A DNA stretch of 10,725 bases from Rhizobiales bacterium CCH10-E5 (GTDB lineage: Bacteria > Pseudomonadota > Alphaproteobacteria > Rhizobiales > Beijerinckiaceae), in contig LSIG01000043.1 of NCBI GenBank assembly GCA_001556125.1, positions 1-10,725 on the forward strand, given 5' to 3'. The position numbers and the translations under genes are program-made. The notes under the pieces are model-generated. The model saw only the letters and a list, made by a program, of their open reading frames with translations, searched no databases and had not been told where the DNA came from. Of the stretch, positions 5,757 to 10,725 are shown piece after piece. The stretch's first letter is position 1; each line of letters starts with the position of its first letter.

Positions 5757-6320
5757 TCAGCCCTGTCCGGCCGGGGGATTGACCGGACAGGGCCTCGGGC
5801 CGCCGCCGACGCTCGCGAGCGCCGCGGAAAGGTGTTCGATGGGACAGACCGTCACGATGCAGGCCGCGCCGCTGACGGCATGGCTGCGATAGGCGGCCGT
5901 GAAATCGGCATGGCGGTCGTCGGGCGTGAGCCCTTCCTTCACGAGCAGATCTTCCGGCGCCTTGATCCGGTTGGAGCAGTCGCCCCGCATCAGATCCGGC
6001 AGTGCGATCAGGAAGGCGTAACGCCCCTTGACCGGCGTGATCGCCTCGCGCCGCAGCGCGTGGCGTGCGCCCGCCAGCCACTCGTCGTACTCGGCCGAGC
6101 GATGCCGGCGCTTGCCAGATGTCGCGAACAGGTTGTTTGTCGTGGGAGGGATCGGCAGCGTGACAGAGAACCCCGAAAAGGCCCCGGCCGAAGCCGGGGC
6201 GAGTTCCAAGGAGGTCGTCACAACAGAGGACTGCTTCAGATTGCCGTCATCTCCCATGAATGCCCGGTGCGCCGGGCGCGCATCGCCGGACATCCCGGCC
6301 ATGTTCGGTGAAAAGTTCAT
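5757..6320 (-). CDS. RusA-type Holliday-junction resolvase
   Basis: A 187-aa endodeoxyribonuclease expected to cut four-way DNA junctions during phage recombination. The RusA domain starts near residue 50: FSVTLPIPPTTNNLF, then GRYAFLIAL, RGDCSNRIKAPEDLLV and TPDDRHA. Asp114 and Asp134/135 match the metal-binding acids of RusA, with Lys120 as the conserved lysine. Ser116 stands where Escherichia coli RusA has a second acid, a variant I believe is common in phage relatives. The N-terminal 48 residues have no RusA counterpart, and a terminator-like hairpin is encoded inside them. ATG 6320 is chosen because it overlaps the previous stop as ATGA and has GGAGGGCGGC before it. Ten residues could be added from ATG 6350. 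Confidence 0.88.
   Translation of the reverse strand: MNFSPNMAGMSGDARPAHRAFMGDDGNLKQSSVVTTSLELAPASAGAFSGFSVTLPIPPTTNNLFATSGKRRHRSAEYDEWLAGARHALRREAITPVKGRYAFLIALPDLMRGDCSNRIKAPEDLLVKEGLTPDDRHADFTAAYRSHAVSGAACIVTVCPIEHLSAALASVGGGPRPCPVNPPAGQG
5760..5793 (-). repeat. 11-bp inverted repeat over the resolvase stop codon
   Basis: GCCCTGTCCGG (5760-5770) and its exact complement (5783-5793) are separated by 12 nt. The resulting stem sits at the very 3' end of the resolvase gene, touching its stop codon (5757-5759). No T-run follows on the minus strand, so it is not a classic terminator. It could stabilise or process the mRNA, or slow polymerase before the 114-bp gap that leads to the ATPase gene. 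Confidence 0.5.
6175..6200 (-). terminator. Terminator-like hairpin with UUCG loop inside the resolvase gene
   Basis: On the minus strand GCCCCGGC, loop TTCG and GCCGGGGC form a perfect 8-bp stem with a C(UUCG)G tetraloop, followed by CTTTTC (6180-6175). This is the form of an intrinsic terminator, yet it lies in codons 41-47 of the resolvase reading frame, just before the RusA domain. In a phage early operon it could be a termination point overcome by antitermination or by translating ribosomes. Confidence 0.55.
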
Positions 6321-6499
6321 GCCGCCCTCCGCTCGGAAGGCCGCGACCATTCGACGGCCAGGCGCAGCGCCTCGTCGAGATCGGTCATGATGGCGGCGAT
6401 GCGAAAGCCAGCGCGGACGAGCGCCTGGATGGCCAGCGCGTCGTCATGCTGCGCTCTGGCGGCCATAATGATGGCGGCGAACTGACCGGCGTTGCTCAT
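6317..6499 (-). CDS. Hypothetical 60-aa phage protein
   Basis: A 60-aa Ala-rich, mostly helical protein. It is joined to both neighbours by 4-bp overlaps: ATG 6499 overlaps the previous stop, and its own TGA overlaps the resolvase ATG. That strict coupling is the main evidence that it is real. A short segment near its C-terminus (MTDLDEALRLAVEWSRPSERRA) is charged. There is no recognisable family. Confidence 0.65.
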   Translation of the reverse strand: MSNAGQFAAIIMAARAQHDDALAIQALVRAGFRIAAIMTDLDEALRLAVEWSRPSERRAA

Positions 6500-6930
6500 C
6501 GCGTCACCTCGCCAGCAACTTGCCCAGCCGGACGCAGAGCGCGCCGAAGCGCAACAATCGCCTCGCCATGGAAATCCGGATCGATGGCGACAAGCGCCGC
6601 CTCGATACGCGCAAGACGCGCTTCAACAGCCGCAGTCTCATCCCTGAACGCCTCGCGCTTCGCGGCGCGCCGCAGCGCGTCCATTTCCTCTGCGCGGATG
6701 GCCCGCGCCTCCTTGCGCCAGATGTCCTCGGCGCGGCCGAACGTCATGGGCCGGGCCAGATAGGCCGAGGCGCGGCGGGCGGCCCGGTTGATCGCCGCCT
6801 TGACGCTGTCGCCGGGCGGGCACGGCATCGCCAGTGACCGCAGCAGATCGGAAGCTTCGCAAACAGCACTCATAAGCAACACCGTGCGCTCGGGAGGATT
6901 TTCCGATTTCTCGGGATGAATTTCCGACAT
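6496..6930 (-). CDS. Phage protein, HTH-like early-region family
   Basis: A 144-aa protein. The core VKAAINRAARRASAYLARP, then FGRAEDIWRKEARAIRAEEMDALRR (about residues 43-87), resembles a family common in early regions of alphaproteobacterial phages. In it a helix-turn-helix-like segment is followed by W-x-x-E-A-R-x-I-x-x-E-E. A coiled-coil stretch follows (EARLARIEAALVAI). DNA binding is plausible but unproven. ATG 6930 has AAGG about 11 nt upstream; ATG 6873 is an alternative that would drop 19 residues. The first 14 codons are built on a 21-bp tandem repeat. It is the first gene after the structured leader downstream of cro. Confidence 0.78.
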   Translation of the reverse strand: MSEIHPEKSENPPERTVLLMSAVCEASDLLRSLAMPCPPGDSVKAAINRAARRASAYLARPMTFGRAEDIWRKEARAIRAEEMDALRRAAKREAFRDETAAVEARLARIEAALVAIDPDFHGEAIVALRRALRPAGQVAGEVTR

Positions 6931-6937
6931 TTCGGGA
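6889..6937 (-). repeat. 21-bp tandem repeat, two copies plus a partial third
   Basis: Copies at 6889-6909 and 6910-6930 match at 17 of 21 positions, and a third begins at 6931-6937 (TTCGGGA). Each carries CTCGGGA and TTTCCGA, which read as CCGA/TCGG inverted half-sites at two-helical-turn spacing. The repeat is in frame with the start of the 6930 gene (SEIHPEK then SENPPER) and covers its ATG. Confidence 0.6.
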
Positions 6938-6995
6938 ACGCCTTCTGTCCATAGTCAGGGCGTTCACCGGAGTTGTCCGAATGAGAAGACTTGAT

Positions 6996-7039
6996 GCGAT
7001 CGTCGCCGAAGTGCTTGCCGGCCTGCGGGCGACGATCGC
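6996..7039. repeat. 12-bp inverted repeat in the leader between cro and the next gene
   Basis: GCGATCGTCGCC (6996-7007) and its exact complement (7028-7039) are separated by 20 nt. Neither strand has a T-run after the stem, so it is not a simple terminator. A second hairpin lies between it and cro: CGCCGCC at 7074-7080 with GGCGGCG at 7085-7091. Together they make the 187-bp stretch 6931-7117 a structured RNA leader with no convincing gene. Confidence 0.6.
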
Positions 7040-7117
7040 GAAACGAAAGCGCCGCAGGTCTGGACGAGAGGCACGCCGCCGGAGGGCGGCGCGACGGAAG
7101 GTGAAGCGAGGCCGACA

Positions 7118-7315
7118 TCAGGCGGCCTCCGCGCAATAGAAATCGTTCGCCGTGACCTGGCCGCCGGTGGCCTCGGCAATCCGACGCATGTCGGCAGGCC
7201 GAGGGACCACTTGGCCCAGCATCCAGCGGCTGACGTTCTGCCTGCTCGACTGAACCCTCCGAGCGAACTCGGAGGGTTTGATGTCGTTGGCGCGGAGGTA
7301 ATCGGCGAGCTTCAT
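7118..7315 (-). CDS. Cro-like HTH repressor
   Basis: A 65-aa Cro/CI-family DNA-binding protein, the expected early repressor of the lytic switch. The HTH is complete: ADYLRANDIKPSEFARRVQ, then the recognition helix SRQNVSRW at residues 24-31, identical to that of the divergent cI product. The C-terminal half (ADMRRIAEATGGQVTANDF) completes the five-helix fold. I chose ATG 7315 over ATG 7351 because the 12 extra codons would run through the promoter and operators. There is no Shine-Dalgarno sequence. The predicted transcription start is within a base or two of the ATG, so the mRNA is probably leaderless. It is the first gene of the leftward early operon. Confidence 0.88.
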   Translation of the reverse strand: MKLADYLRANDIKPSEFARRVQSSRQNVSRWMLGQVVPRPADMRRIAEATGGQVTANDFYCAEAA

Positions 7316-7345
7316 GTCACACTTTATGTCACAACATGAGTGACA
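7314..7345. promoter_or_regulatory. cI/cro operators (TGTCACA half-sites)
   Basis: ATGTCACA occurs as direct repeats at 7314-7321 and 7326-7333. TGTCACAACATGAGTGACA (7327-7345) is a palindrome with 6-bp arms and a 7-nt centre. The half-sites cover the whole 20 bp between the divergent cro and cI start codons and run into both genes, so a bound repressor would block both. Confidence 0.7.
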
Positions 7346-7351
7346 CAGCAA
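7323..7351 (-). promoter_or_regulatory. Leftward early promoter (Pcro)
   Basis: TTGCTG (complement of 7346-7351) and CATAAA (complement of 7323-7328) are separated by exactly 17 bp. The spacer (7329-7345) is almost entirely the TGTCAC/GTGACA palindrome. Transcription should begin near 7316, next to the cro ATG at 7315. The -35 box lies inside codons 4-6 of cI. Confidence 0.6.
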
Positions 7352-8151
7352 GCCCGATTGTCGCGAATTATGTGCGTTCCAGCGAGCGCGCCGATTTGCG
7401 AGCGTCCGCCATCATGACCGCGCTCGCACAAGCCGTTGAAAATGCAGGCATCAGCCTCAGCGAATTGGCGCGCCGTCTCGGCACGAGCCGGCAGAACGTG
7501 TCACGCTGGGCGTCCGGGGCAGTGCAGCTTCCGAAGGAGCAGGCACTGCGCGCGGCCGAAATTCTGCAGGTGCCTGCACACGTCCTGATCCTGGGCTTGG
7601 ATATCAGCTCGTTCAGCCAGGCTTCGGAGGCCGCGCCAGCTCCGTCACCTGCGCCCGCGCCGGCCACGGGTTACCGGGTCGAGCCAAATGCCATTCCAGA
7701 GCCTGGCCCGGTCTATCTCCCACTGCGAGGGCTGCTTCCCCGCGATGTTCCAGAAATGGGCGCCACCGTTGGGGGCTTCGGGAAAGACGACACCGCCTTT
7801 GAGATGAACGGCGAGATCGTCGATTTTGCGCCGCGCCCGCCAGGCATCGCCCACCGCAAAAATGTGTTCTGCCTGCGCGTCTCCAATGACAGCATGGCGC
7901 CGCGATACGAGGACGGCGACCGGATCTACGTCGAAAAGCGCAAGCCCGCGATCCGCGACTATGTCGTGATCGAACTTAAGCCGACCAGCGATGGTGCGCC
8001 GCTCAAGTCCTTCATCAAGCGCCTGGTCTCGATCACGCCCCAGCTCGTCACTGTTGAGCAGTTCAACCCGCGTGGGCTTCTCGAGTTCGACCCGCGCGAG
8101 ATTAACCAGCTGCTGCGGGTCATCCCCGACCCCGAGCTTCGGGGCGAGTAA
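7336..8151 (+). CDS. CI/LexA-like phage repressor (HTH plus S24 peptidase)
   Basis: A 271-aa lysogeny repressor. The N-terminal HTH spans about residues 27-82, with recognition helix SRQNVSRW at 51-58. An Ala/Pro linker (residues 99-112, APAPSPAPAPA) separates it from a C-terminal S24 peptidase domain. Catalytic Ser186 lies in SNDSMAPRY and Lys228 in FIKRL, as in LexA-type self-cleaving repressors, so RecA-induced cleavage is expected. No clear Ala-Gly cleavage dipeptide is visible between them; GATVGGFG near residue 145 is the closest candidate. ATG 7336 has no Shine-Dalgarno sequence and may be leaderless, like lambda cI from PRM. ATG 7414 would be a shorter alternative that keeps the HTH. 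Its stop overlaps the next gene as TAATG. Confidence 0.9.
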   Translation: MSDTASPIVANYVRSSERADLRASAIMTALAQAVENAGISLSELARRLGTSRQNVSRWASGAVQLPKEQALRAAEILQVPAHVLILGLDISSFSQASEAAPAPSPAPAPATGYRVEPNAIPEPGPVYLPLRGLLPRDVPEMGATVGGFGKDDTAFEMNGEIVDFAPRPPGIAHRKNVFCLRVSNDSMAPRYEDGDRIYVEKRKPAIRDYVVIELKPTSDGAPLKSFIKRLVSITPQLVTVEQFNPRGLLEFDPREINQLLRVIPDPELRGE

Positions 8152-8690
8152 TGACGCCTGACGAGGCCGCCGAGACAATTGCGACGCTGCGTGCCATTGC
8201 GTCGGCTACTAAGGAGTTCGACGAACCGCCGAAGTGGGTCGTCCGCACAGACCGGCCGACGCCGGCGCTTGAATTATCAGTCTCGCTGAGGATTGATGGG
8301 CTTCTGCGAGGTGTCAGGATCAGGCTAAAGACGCCGCGCCCTTCATGGGAAGCTGACGTTTATGGGCACATCGAGGTAACGGTTGCTCGCCACCGCGGAT
8401 TTCTGCGTCTTGCACCAATCGAGTGGCGGCCGCAGCGCGCCCACACCAACAGCGCTCGTGCGCCGGCAGTATACCGCCTTCTCAGCCTTCTCGACCGCTG
8501 GCACCCTCCCGAACTGAATTACGACCTGGGCGTTGCCGTGTTCGCCCAAGACCTGCCCGGCATCGCAGTTCCGCTTCCTCGTGCTATTGCCACGTTTGAG
8601 GACTATTTAGGATTATGCGCTGATCTCTGGCATTGCCCGGATATGGCGCGCGTCCCGCCGCCGCCCTGGACGCAGGAGCTCCGCCTATGA
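8151..8690 (+). CDS. Unknown protein co-transcribed with cI
   Basis: A 179-aa protein I do not recognise. Its start codon shares a base with the cI stop (TAATG), and its own stop overlaps the next ATG as ATGA, so three genes are translationally coupled. Residues 40-90 look beta-rich (LELSVSLRIDGLLRGVRIRLK, then GHIEVTVARHRGFLRL). The second half is rich in Trp, Pro and His (IEWRPQRAHTNSARAP, LLDRWHPPELNYDLG). There is no signal peptide or membrane segment. Because it should be made whenever cI is made, a role in lysogeny is plausible: immunity, superinfection exclusion or control of the repressor. The sequence alone does not show which. Confidence 0.75.
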   Translation: MTPDEAAETIATLRAIASATKEFDEPPKWVVRTDRPTPALELSVSLRIDGLLRGVRIRLKTPRPSWEADVYGHIEVTVARHRGFLRLAPIEWRPQRAHTNSARAPAVYRLLSLLDRWHPPELNYDLGVAVFAQDLPGIAVPLPRAIATFEDYLGLCADLWHCPDMARVPPPPWTQELRL

Positions 8691-9454
8691 CCGACATGAT
8701 TGACATGAAGGAGGTCGCCGCCAGCGTTGTGCGCGCACTCTCGCACGTCAGCGCCAGCTCGGGCACGGCTTTTGTGGCGACGGCAACGCAGTATCCCAAT
8801 GGAACCCAATGCGTCGTTCGCATCGATCGATCGCCCCTCGGCTTTTCTGTGTCCGATGATGGGTACGCAAGCGCCAGTACCGAGTTCATGGGCCTCGAAA
8901 GCTCGTTCACGAAGGTAGCAGGTAGTCTCGCGGCGCGCGCCGGCATTGCGATCGAGCGCAAGGCGTTTGTGCTGAATGAGATCAGCCGCGAACAGCTCCC
9001 CGGAGCAGTCCTCACAATCGCCAGCACATCCGTGCGCGCCGTCGATCATGCTATTCAGGCCGCTCGCTCATTGAAGATCAAGCGTTCGCGCGAGACTTTC
9101 AACGCAAGGGTGAAGCGCGCTTTCGGCGAAAGGGCGGTGTTCGATGCGACTGTCCGAGGCGCGACGCGAGAGTGGGATTTCGAAGCTGCGATTGCTGGGC
9201 AGCATGGGTTTGCGGGCGTCATCTCTCTGGTGTCGCCTGGTCACGGCGCCGTGGCGTCGGCCAATATGAAGCTGGGCGACATCCGAGCGATGGGCAGCGC
9301 GACCAAAGCCATCGCGGCGCTGGTCGACTATGACGGGACCGAAGCGGCATTCAGGAGCATCCTGGCATCAGCGGCGGATGCGGTCATTGCGGCCAGCGCG
9401 GACCCCGTGGCCTACCTAAAAGCTGCTGAGCCTCTGTCTGCTGGCATCCACTAA
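8687..9454 (+). CDS. DUF1828-like protein in the repressor operon
   Basis: A 255-aa protein. ATG 8687 overlaps the previous stop as ATGA and has GGAG 8-11 nt upstream; an earlier in-frame ATG at 8633 lies inside the preceding gene and is less likely. Residues about 25-70 (YPNGTQCVVRIDR, then GFSVSDDGYASASTEFMG) resemble DUF1828, a domain of unknown function marked by a hydrophobic-x-DDG core. The remainder is alpha/beta (FGERAVFDATVRG, WDFEAAI, AIAALVDYDGTE) and might be a divergent second domain like DUF1829, which often follows DUF1828. It is the last gene before a hairpin region. The context suggests expression in the lysogen. Confidence 0.75.
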   Translation: MTDMIDMKEVAASVVRALSHVSASSGTAFVATATQYPNGTQCVVRIDRSPLGFSVSDDGYASASTEFMGLESSFTKVAGSLAARAGIAIERKAFVLNEISREQLPGAVLTIASTSVRAVDHAIQAARSLKIKRSRETFNARVKRAFGERAVFDATVRGATREWDFEAAIAGQHGFAGVISLVSPGHGAVASANMKLGDIRAMGSATKAIAALVDYDGTEAAFRSILASAADAVIAASADPVAYLKAAEPLSAGIH

Positions 9455-9455
9455 T

Positions 9456-9500
9456 TGCCCGGGCCGCGGGCATTTCGAGCCCGCCCAGCGGCGGGCCTTA
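9456..9500. terminator. Two adjacent hairpins between convergent genes
   Basis: TGCCCG (9456-9461) pairs with CGGGCA (9467-9472), followed by TTT. GCCCGCC (9479-9485) pairs with GGCGGGC (9490-9496) around a 4-nt loop, followed by CTT. They lie between the stop of the DUF1828-like gene and the stop of the opposing zinc-ribbon gene. T-runs are short, so termination strength is uncertain. Confidence 0.55.
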
Positions 9501-9743
9501 CCCCCGACGAAACGTAGGGATCAGGTCCAGGTTTCGGCCATGCCGCCCGCTGTCCCGACAAGGCTGGCAGACCAGCTTAGGCCGTAGCTCGCCATCGCAG
9601 CGGATGCCGCGCTCAACCAAGCCAGCCAGCGTGTCCGGCCCCATGCGCTTCCCGTTGCCGCAATCATCGCACCTCACGAAGAGCGCCGCGTAATCCGCGA
9701 GCGTCGGCTTCACCTGGGATTGAGCCGGTCTCACGCCACTCAT
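9498..9743 (-). CDS. Small zinc-ribbon protein
   Basis: An 81-aa protein with two Cys pairs: C25-x2-C28 in RCDDCGNGK and C59-x2-C62 in LVCQPC. They are separated by a helical LAGLVERGIR segment. This is the layout of a four-cysteine zinc ribbon, a fold common in small phage and alphaproteobacterial proteins that bind DNA or protein. ATG 9743 has AAAGGA about 10 nt upstream; the frame is open further up to 9947, but that would cross the operator cluster and lacks coding character. It points opposite to its neighbours and is convergent with the repressor operon. A 9-bp inverted repeat lies just before its ribosome-binding site. Confidence 0.75.
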   Translation of the reverse strand: MSGVRPAQSQVKPTLADYAALFVRCDDCGNGKRMGPDTLAGLVERGIRCDGELRPKLVCQPCRDSGRHGRNLDLIPTFRRG

Positions 9744-9756
9744 GACCAATCCTTTT

Positions 9757-9787
9757 GTTCTGGTTGCGTTCTCACTGAAACCAGAAC
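9757..9787. repeat. 9-bp inverted repeat upstream of the zinc-ribbon gene
   Basis: GTTCTGGTT (9757-9765) and AACCAGAAC (9779-9787) are exact complements around a 13-nt centre. The repeat ends 13 bp before the zinc-ribbon ATG and abuts its AAAGGA. It may be an operator for a regulator other than CI/Cro, or a 5' UTR hairpin. Confidence 0.5.
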
Positions 9788-9842
9788 GTCGCGCATGAGT
9801 CGAGTCCCGGCAGGGTTCGGTTGTGCACAGGCGCGTCTCTGG

Positions 9843-9895
9843 TGTCACATTTTCTGTTCCGCCCATATTGTCACACGTCACATAATGTGAGACAA
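9843..9895. promoter_or_regulatory. Second cluster of TGTCACA operator half-sites with divergent promoter candidates
   Basis: TGTCACAT lies at 9843-9850, TGTCACA at 9869-9875, GTCACAT at 9877-9883, and the reverse-orientation ATGTGAGAC at 9885-9893. The centre TCACATAATGTGA (9878-9890) is a perfect 13-bp palindrome. CATAAT (9881-9886) is a good -10 box for the rightward gene at 9925, though its -35 is poor. On the minus strand TTGTCT (9890-9895) and GACAAT (9867-9872) are 17 bp apart. The half-site matches the cI/cro operators. Confidence 0.65.
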
Positions 9896-9924
9896 CGTCT
9901 CCATCTTCACCGGGAGACGAGCCC

Positions 9925-10248
9925 ATGGCCAACCAGTTCGACAACATCAGCGACGCCTATCTCGCCGACGAATACGGGAACCTGAAAGCGCAGGCCGACT
10001 CACTCGACGAGCGCATCAAGCTCATCCGCGACGAGCTGGTCGCCAGATCTGCCGCGCCCGGCGCGTCCGACCGGATCGAGGGCCAGCGCTTCACCCTCAC
10101 CGTCGCCAAGCAGACCTCGACCCGCGTCGATACGAAGGCGCTAAAAGAGGCGCTCGGCGCCGACATCATCCGCGACTTCGAAAAGACGTCCGAGTCGACC
10201 GTCATCCGCGTCAAGGCCACCGCCGTCTTCGGCCAGCAGGCCGCGTGA
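9925..10248 (+). CDS. Small coiled-coil phage protein
   Basis: A 107-aa protein with GGGAG 9 nt upstream of ATG 9925. Residues about 10-42 (DAYLADEYGNLKAQADSLDE then RIKLIRDELVAR) form a predicted helix or coiled coil. The rest (GQRFTLTVAKQTSTRVDTKALKEALG, then VIRVKATAVF) is a mixed fold. Proteins of this shape are frequent in alphaproteobacterial prophages and have no established function. The N-terminal helix plus small domain faintly recalls nuclease-inhibitor or DNA-mimic proteins, which is speculation. It is the first gene of a rightward operon controlled by the operator cluster just upstream. Confidence 0.75.
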   Translation: MANQFDNISDAYLADEYGNLKAQADSLDERIKLIRDELVARSAAPGASDRIEGQRFTLTVAKQTSTRVDTKALKEALGADIIRDFEKTSESTVIRVKATAVFGQQAA

Positions 10249-10253
10249 TCGCC

Positions 10254-10725
10254 ATGACGAAGCGCAAGACCGCCCCCGCGAGCGACATCGCGACCGCCGC
10301 CGTCAGCTCCACTGCGATCACCTCGATCAAGGGCTTCAGGTCCGATATGACCTGTCGCGACTTCAAGTTCGAGCCGGGCCAGACCTACGAGGTCGACGGC
10401 AAGATCAAGGCATGCCGTAACGGCTTTCACGCATGCCCGATAGACCAGCACCCGCTGTCAGTGTTCGATCACTATGCCCCCGCCGGCAATCGCTTCTGGG
10501 AAGTCGTCCAGGACGGCGAGACCGACCGCGAGGGCAACAAGCTCGCCTCGGCCAAGATCACGCTGCAGGTGGAGTTAAGCTTGGGCGATCTCGCCCGCCG
10601 CGCCGTCGAGTGGGTTTTCGCGCGAGCCAACTGGAAGGATGGTCCGGTCGCGACCGGCGACAATGAAGGCGCCACCGCCTCGGGAGATGCCGGCGCGGCC
10701 ACCGCCTCGGGATATGCCGGCGCGG
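10254..10725 (+). CDS. DUF7666-like protein with collagen-like coding repeats (partial)
   Basis: The gene begins at ATG 10254, 5 bp after the previous stop, and is still open at the window end (157 codons seen). Residues about 20-125 (TSIKGFRSDMTCRDFKFEPG, CRNGFHACPIDQHPL, RFWEVVQDGETD, LASAKITL) match the pattern of the DUF7666 domain common in phages. From residue 140 a 9-residue repeat starts, ATASGDAGA then ATASGYAGA. Such tails in relatives run to many Gly/Ala/Ser units. The Shine-Dalgarno sequence is weak. Function unknown. Confidence 0.75.
   Translation, partial: MTKRKTAPASDIATAAVSSTAITSIKGFRSDMTCRDFKFEPGQTYEVDGKIKACRNGFHACPIDQHPLSVFDHYAPAGNRFWEVVQDGETDREGNKLASAKITLQVELSLGDLARRAVEWVFARANWKDGPVATGDNEGATASGDAGAATASGYAGA
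10671..10724 (+). repeat. 27-bp tandem coding repeat
   Basis: Units 10671-10697 and 10698-10724 are identical except for one base (GAT versus TAT codon). They are in frame with the DUF7666-like gene and a third unit appears to begin at 10725. The array probably continues beyond the window. Confidence 0.85.

Noticed and set aside
5350..6081. A long minus-strand frame overlapping the ATPase and resolvase genes.
   Set aside because: It is out of frame with two clearly recognisable proteins and is Arg/Gly-rich, typical of shadow frames at high GC.
6870..7118. A minus-strand frame starting at ATG 7118 with GGAGG upstream, immediately after cro.
   Set aside because: The product is Ser/Arg/Pro-rich without a recognisable fold and overlaps the well-supported 6930 gene by 61 bp. 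The good ribosome-binding site is noted, but coding character is poor.
6981..7139. A 52-codon plus-strand reading frame with GGAG before its ATG, giving an Arg-rich peptide.
   Set aside because: It uses many rare Arg codons and has less GC-rich third positions than the surrounding genes. It overlaps cro antisense and lies on the inverted repeat. Not enough support to call a gene.
9800..9816. A CGAGTCCCGGC-like stretch resembling a tRNA T arm, as a possible second att site.
   Set aside because: Only about 8 bases match the tRNA at 120-195 and there is no matching acceptor end, so it is likely chance.

Overview
The window is the left end of an integrated temperate phage (or a closely related integrative element) in a high-GC bacterium. 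GC-rich third codon positions, the tRNA-proximal integrase and the small-protein families point to an alphaproteobacterium, probably Hyphomicrobiales; this is inferred from family resemblance only. Bases 1-119 look like host chromosome: a strong hairpin terminator, then a tRNA gene with a CAU anticodon (120-195). The tRNA 3' end faces a tyrosine recombinase gene (267-1283, minus strand), the usual layout of attL at a tRNA gene. The other end of the element lies outside the window, so the att core cannot be delimited.

From 7315 leftwards to 267 lies one long minus-strand early operon of tightly packed genes, many joined by 4-bp ATGA/GTGA/TTGA overlaps. In transcription order: cro-like repressor; a structured untranslated leader (6931-7117); a small HTH-like phage protein; a 60-aa protein; a RusA-type Holliday-junction resolvase; a Sak4-like RecA-fold ATPase; a DUF669-type single-strand-binding protein; a MazG-like protein; a Cas4/RecB-like Fe-S nuclease; five small proteins of mostly unknown role; the integrase. 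ATPase, SSB, nuclease and resolvase form a phage recombination/replication module.

The immunity switch lies at 7314-7351. The cro-like gene (leftward) and a CI/LexA-like S24 repressor gene (rightward) start only 20 bp apart, share the recognition-helix sequence SRQNVSRW, and flank repeated TGTCACA half-sites. One palindrome fills the spacer of the leftward promoter. Downstream of cI, and translationally coupled to it by overlapping stop/start codons, are two genes of unknown function (8151-8690 and 8687-9454, the latter DUF1828-like). They are therefore likely expressed with the repressor in the lysogen.

A hairpin region separates this rightward operon from a convergent 81-aa zinc-ribbon gene (9498-9743). 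A second cluster of TGTCACA half-sites (9843-9895) lies before a rightward operon starting at 9925: a small coiled-coil protein, then the start of a DUF7666-like protein with 27-bp coding repeats that runs off the window. No gene-free stretch exceeds 300 bases; the largest are 6931-7117 and 9744-9924, described below.

The most unusual observation is an in-frame TGA in the SSB-like gene. Beyond it the same frame stays open for 30 codons and ends in GGDDEFF, an acidic-aromatic tip like those of true SSB proteins.
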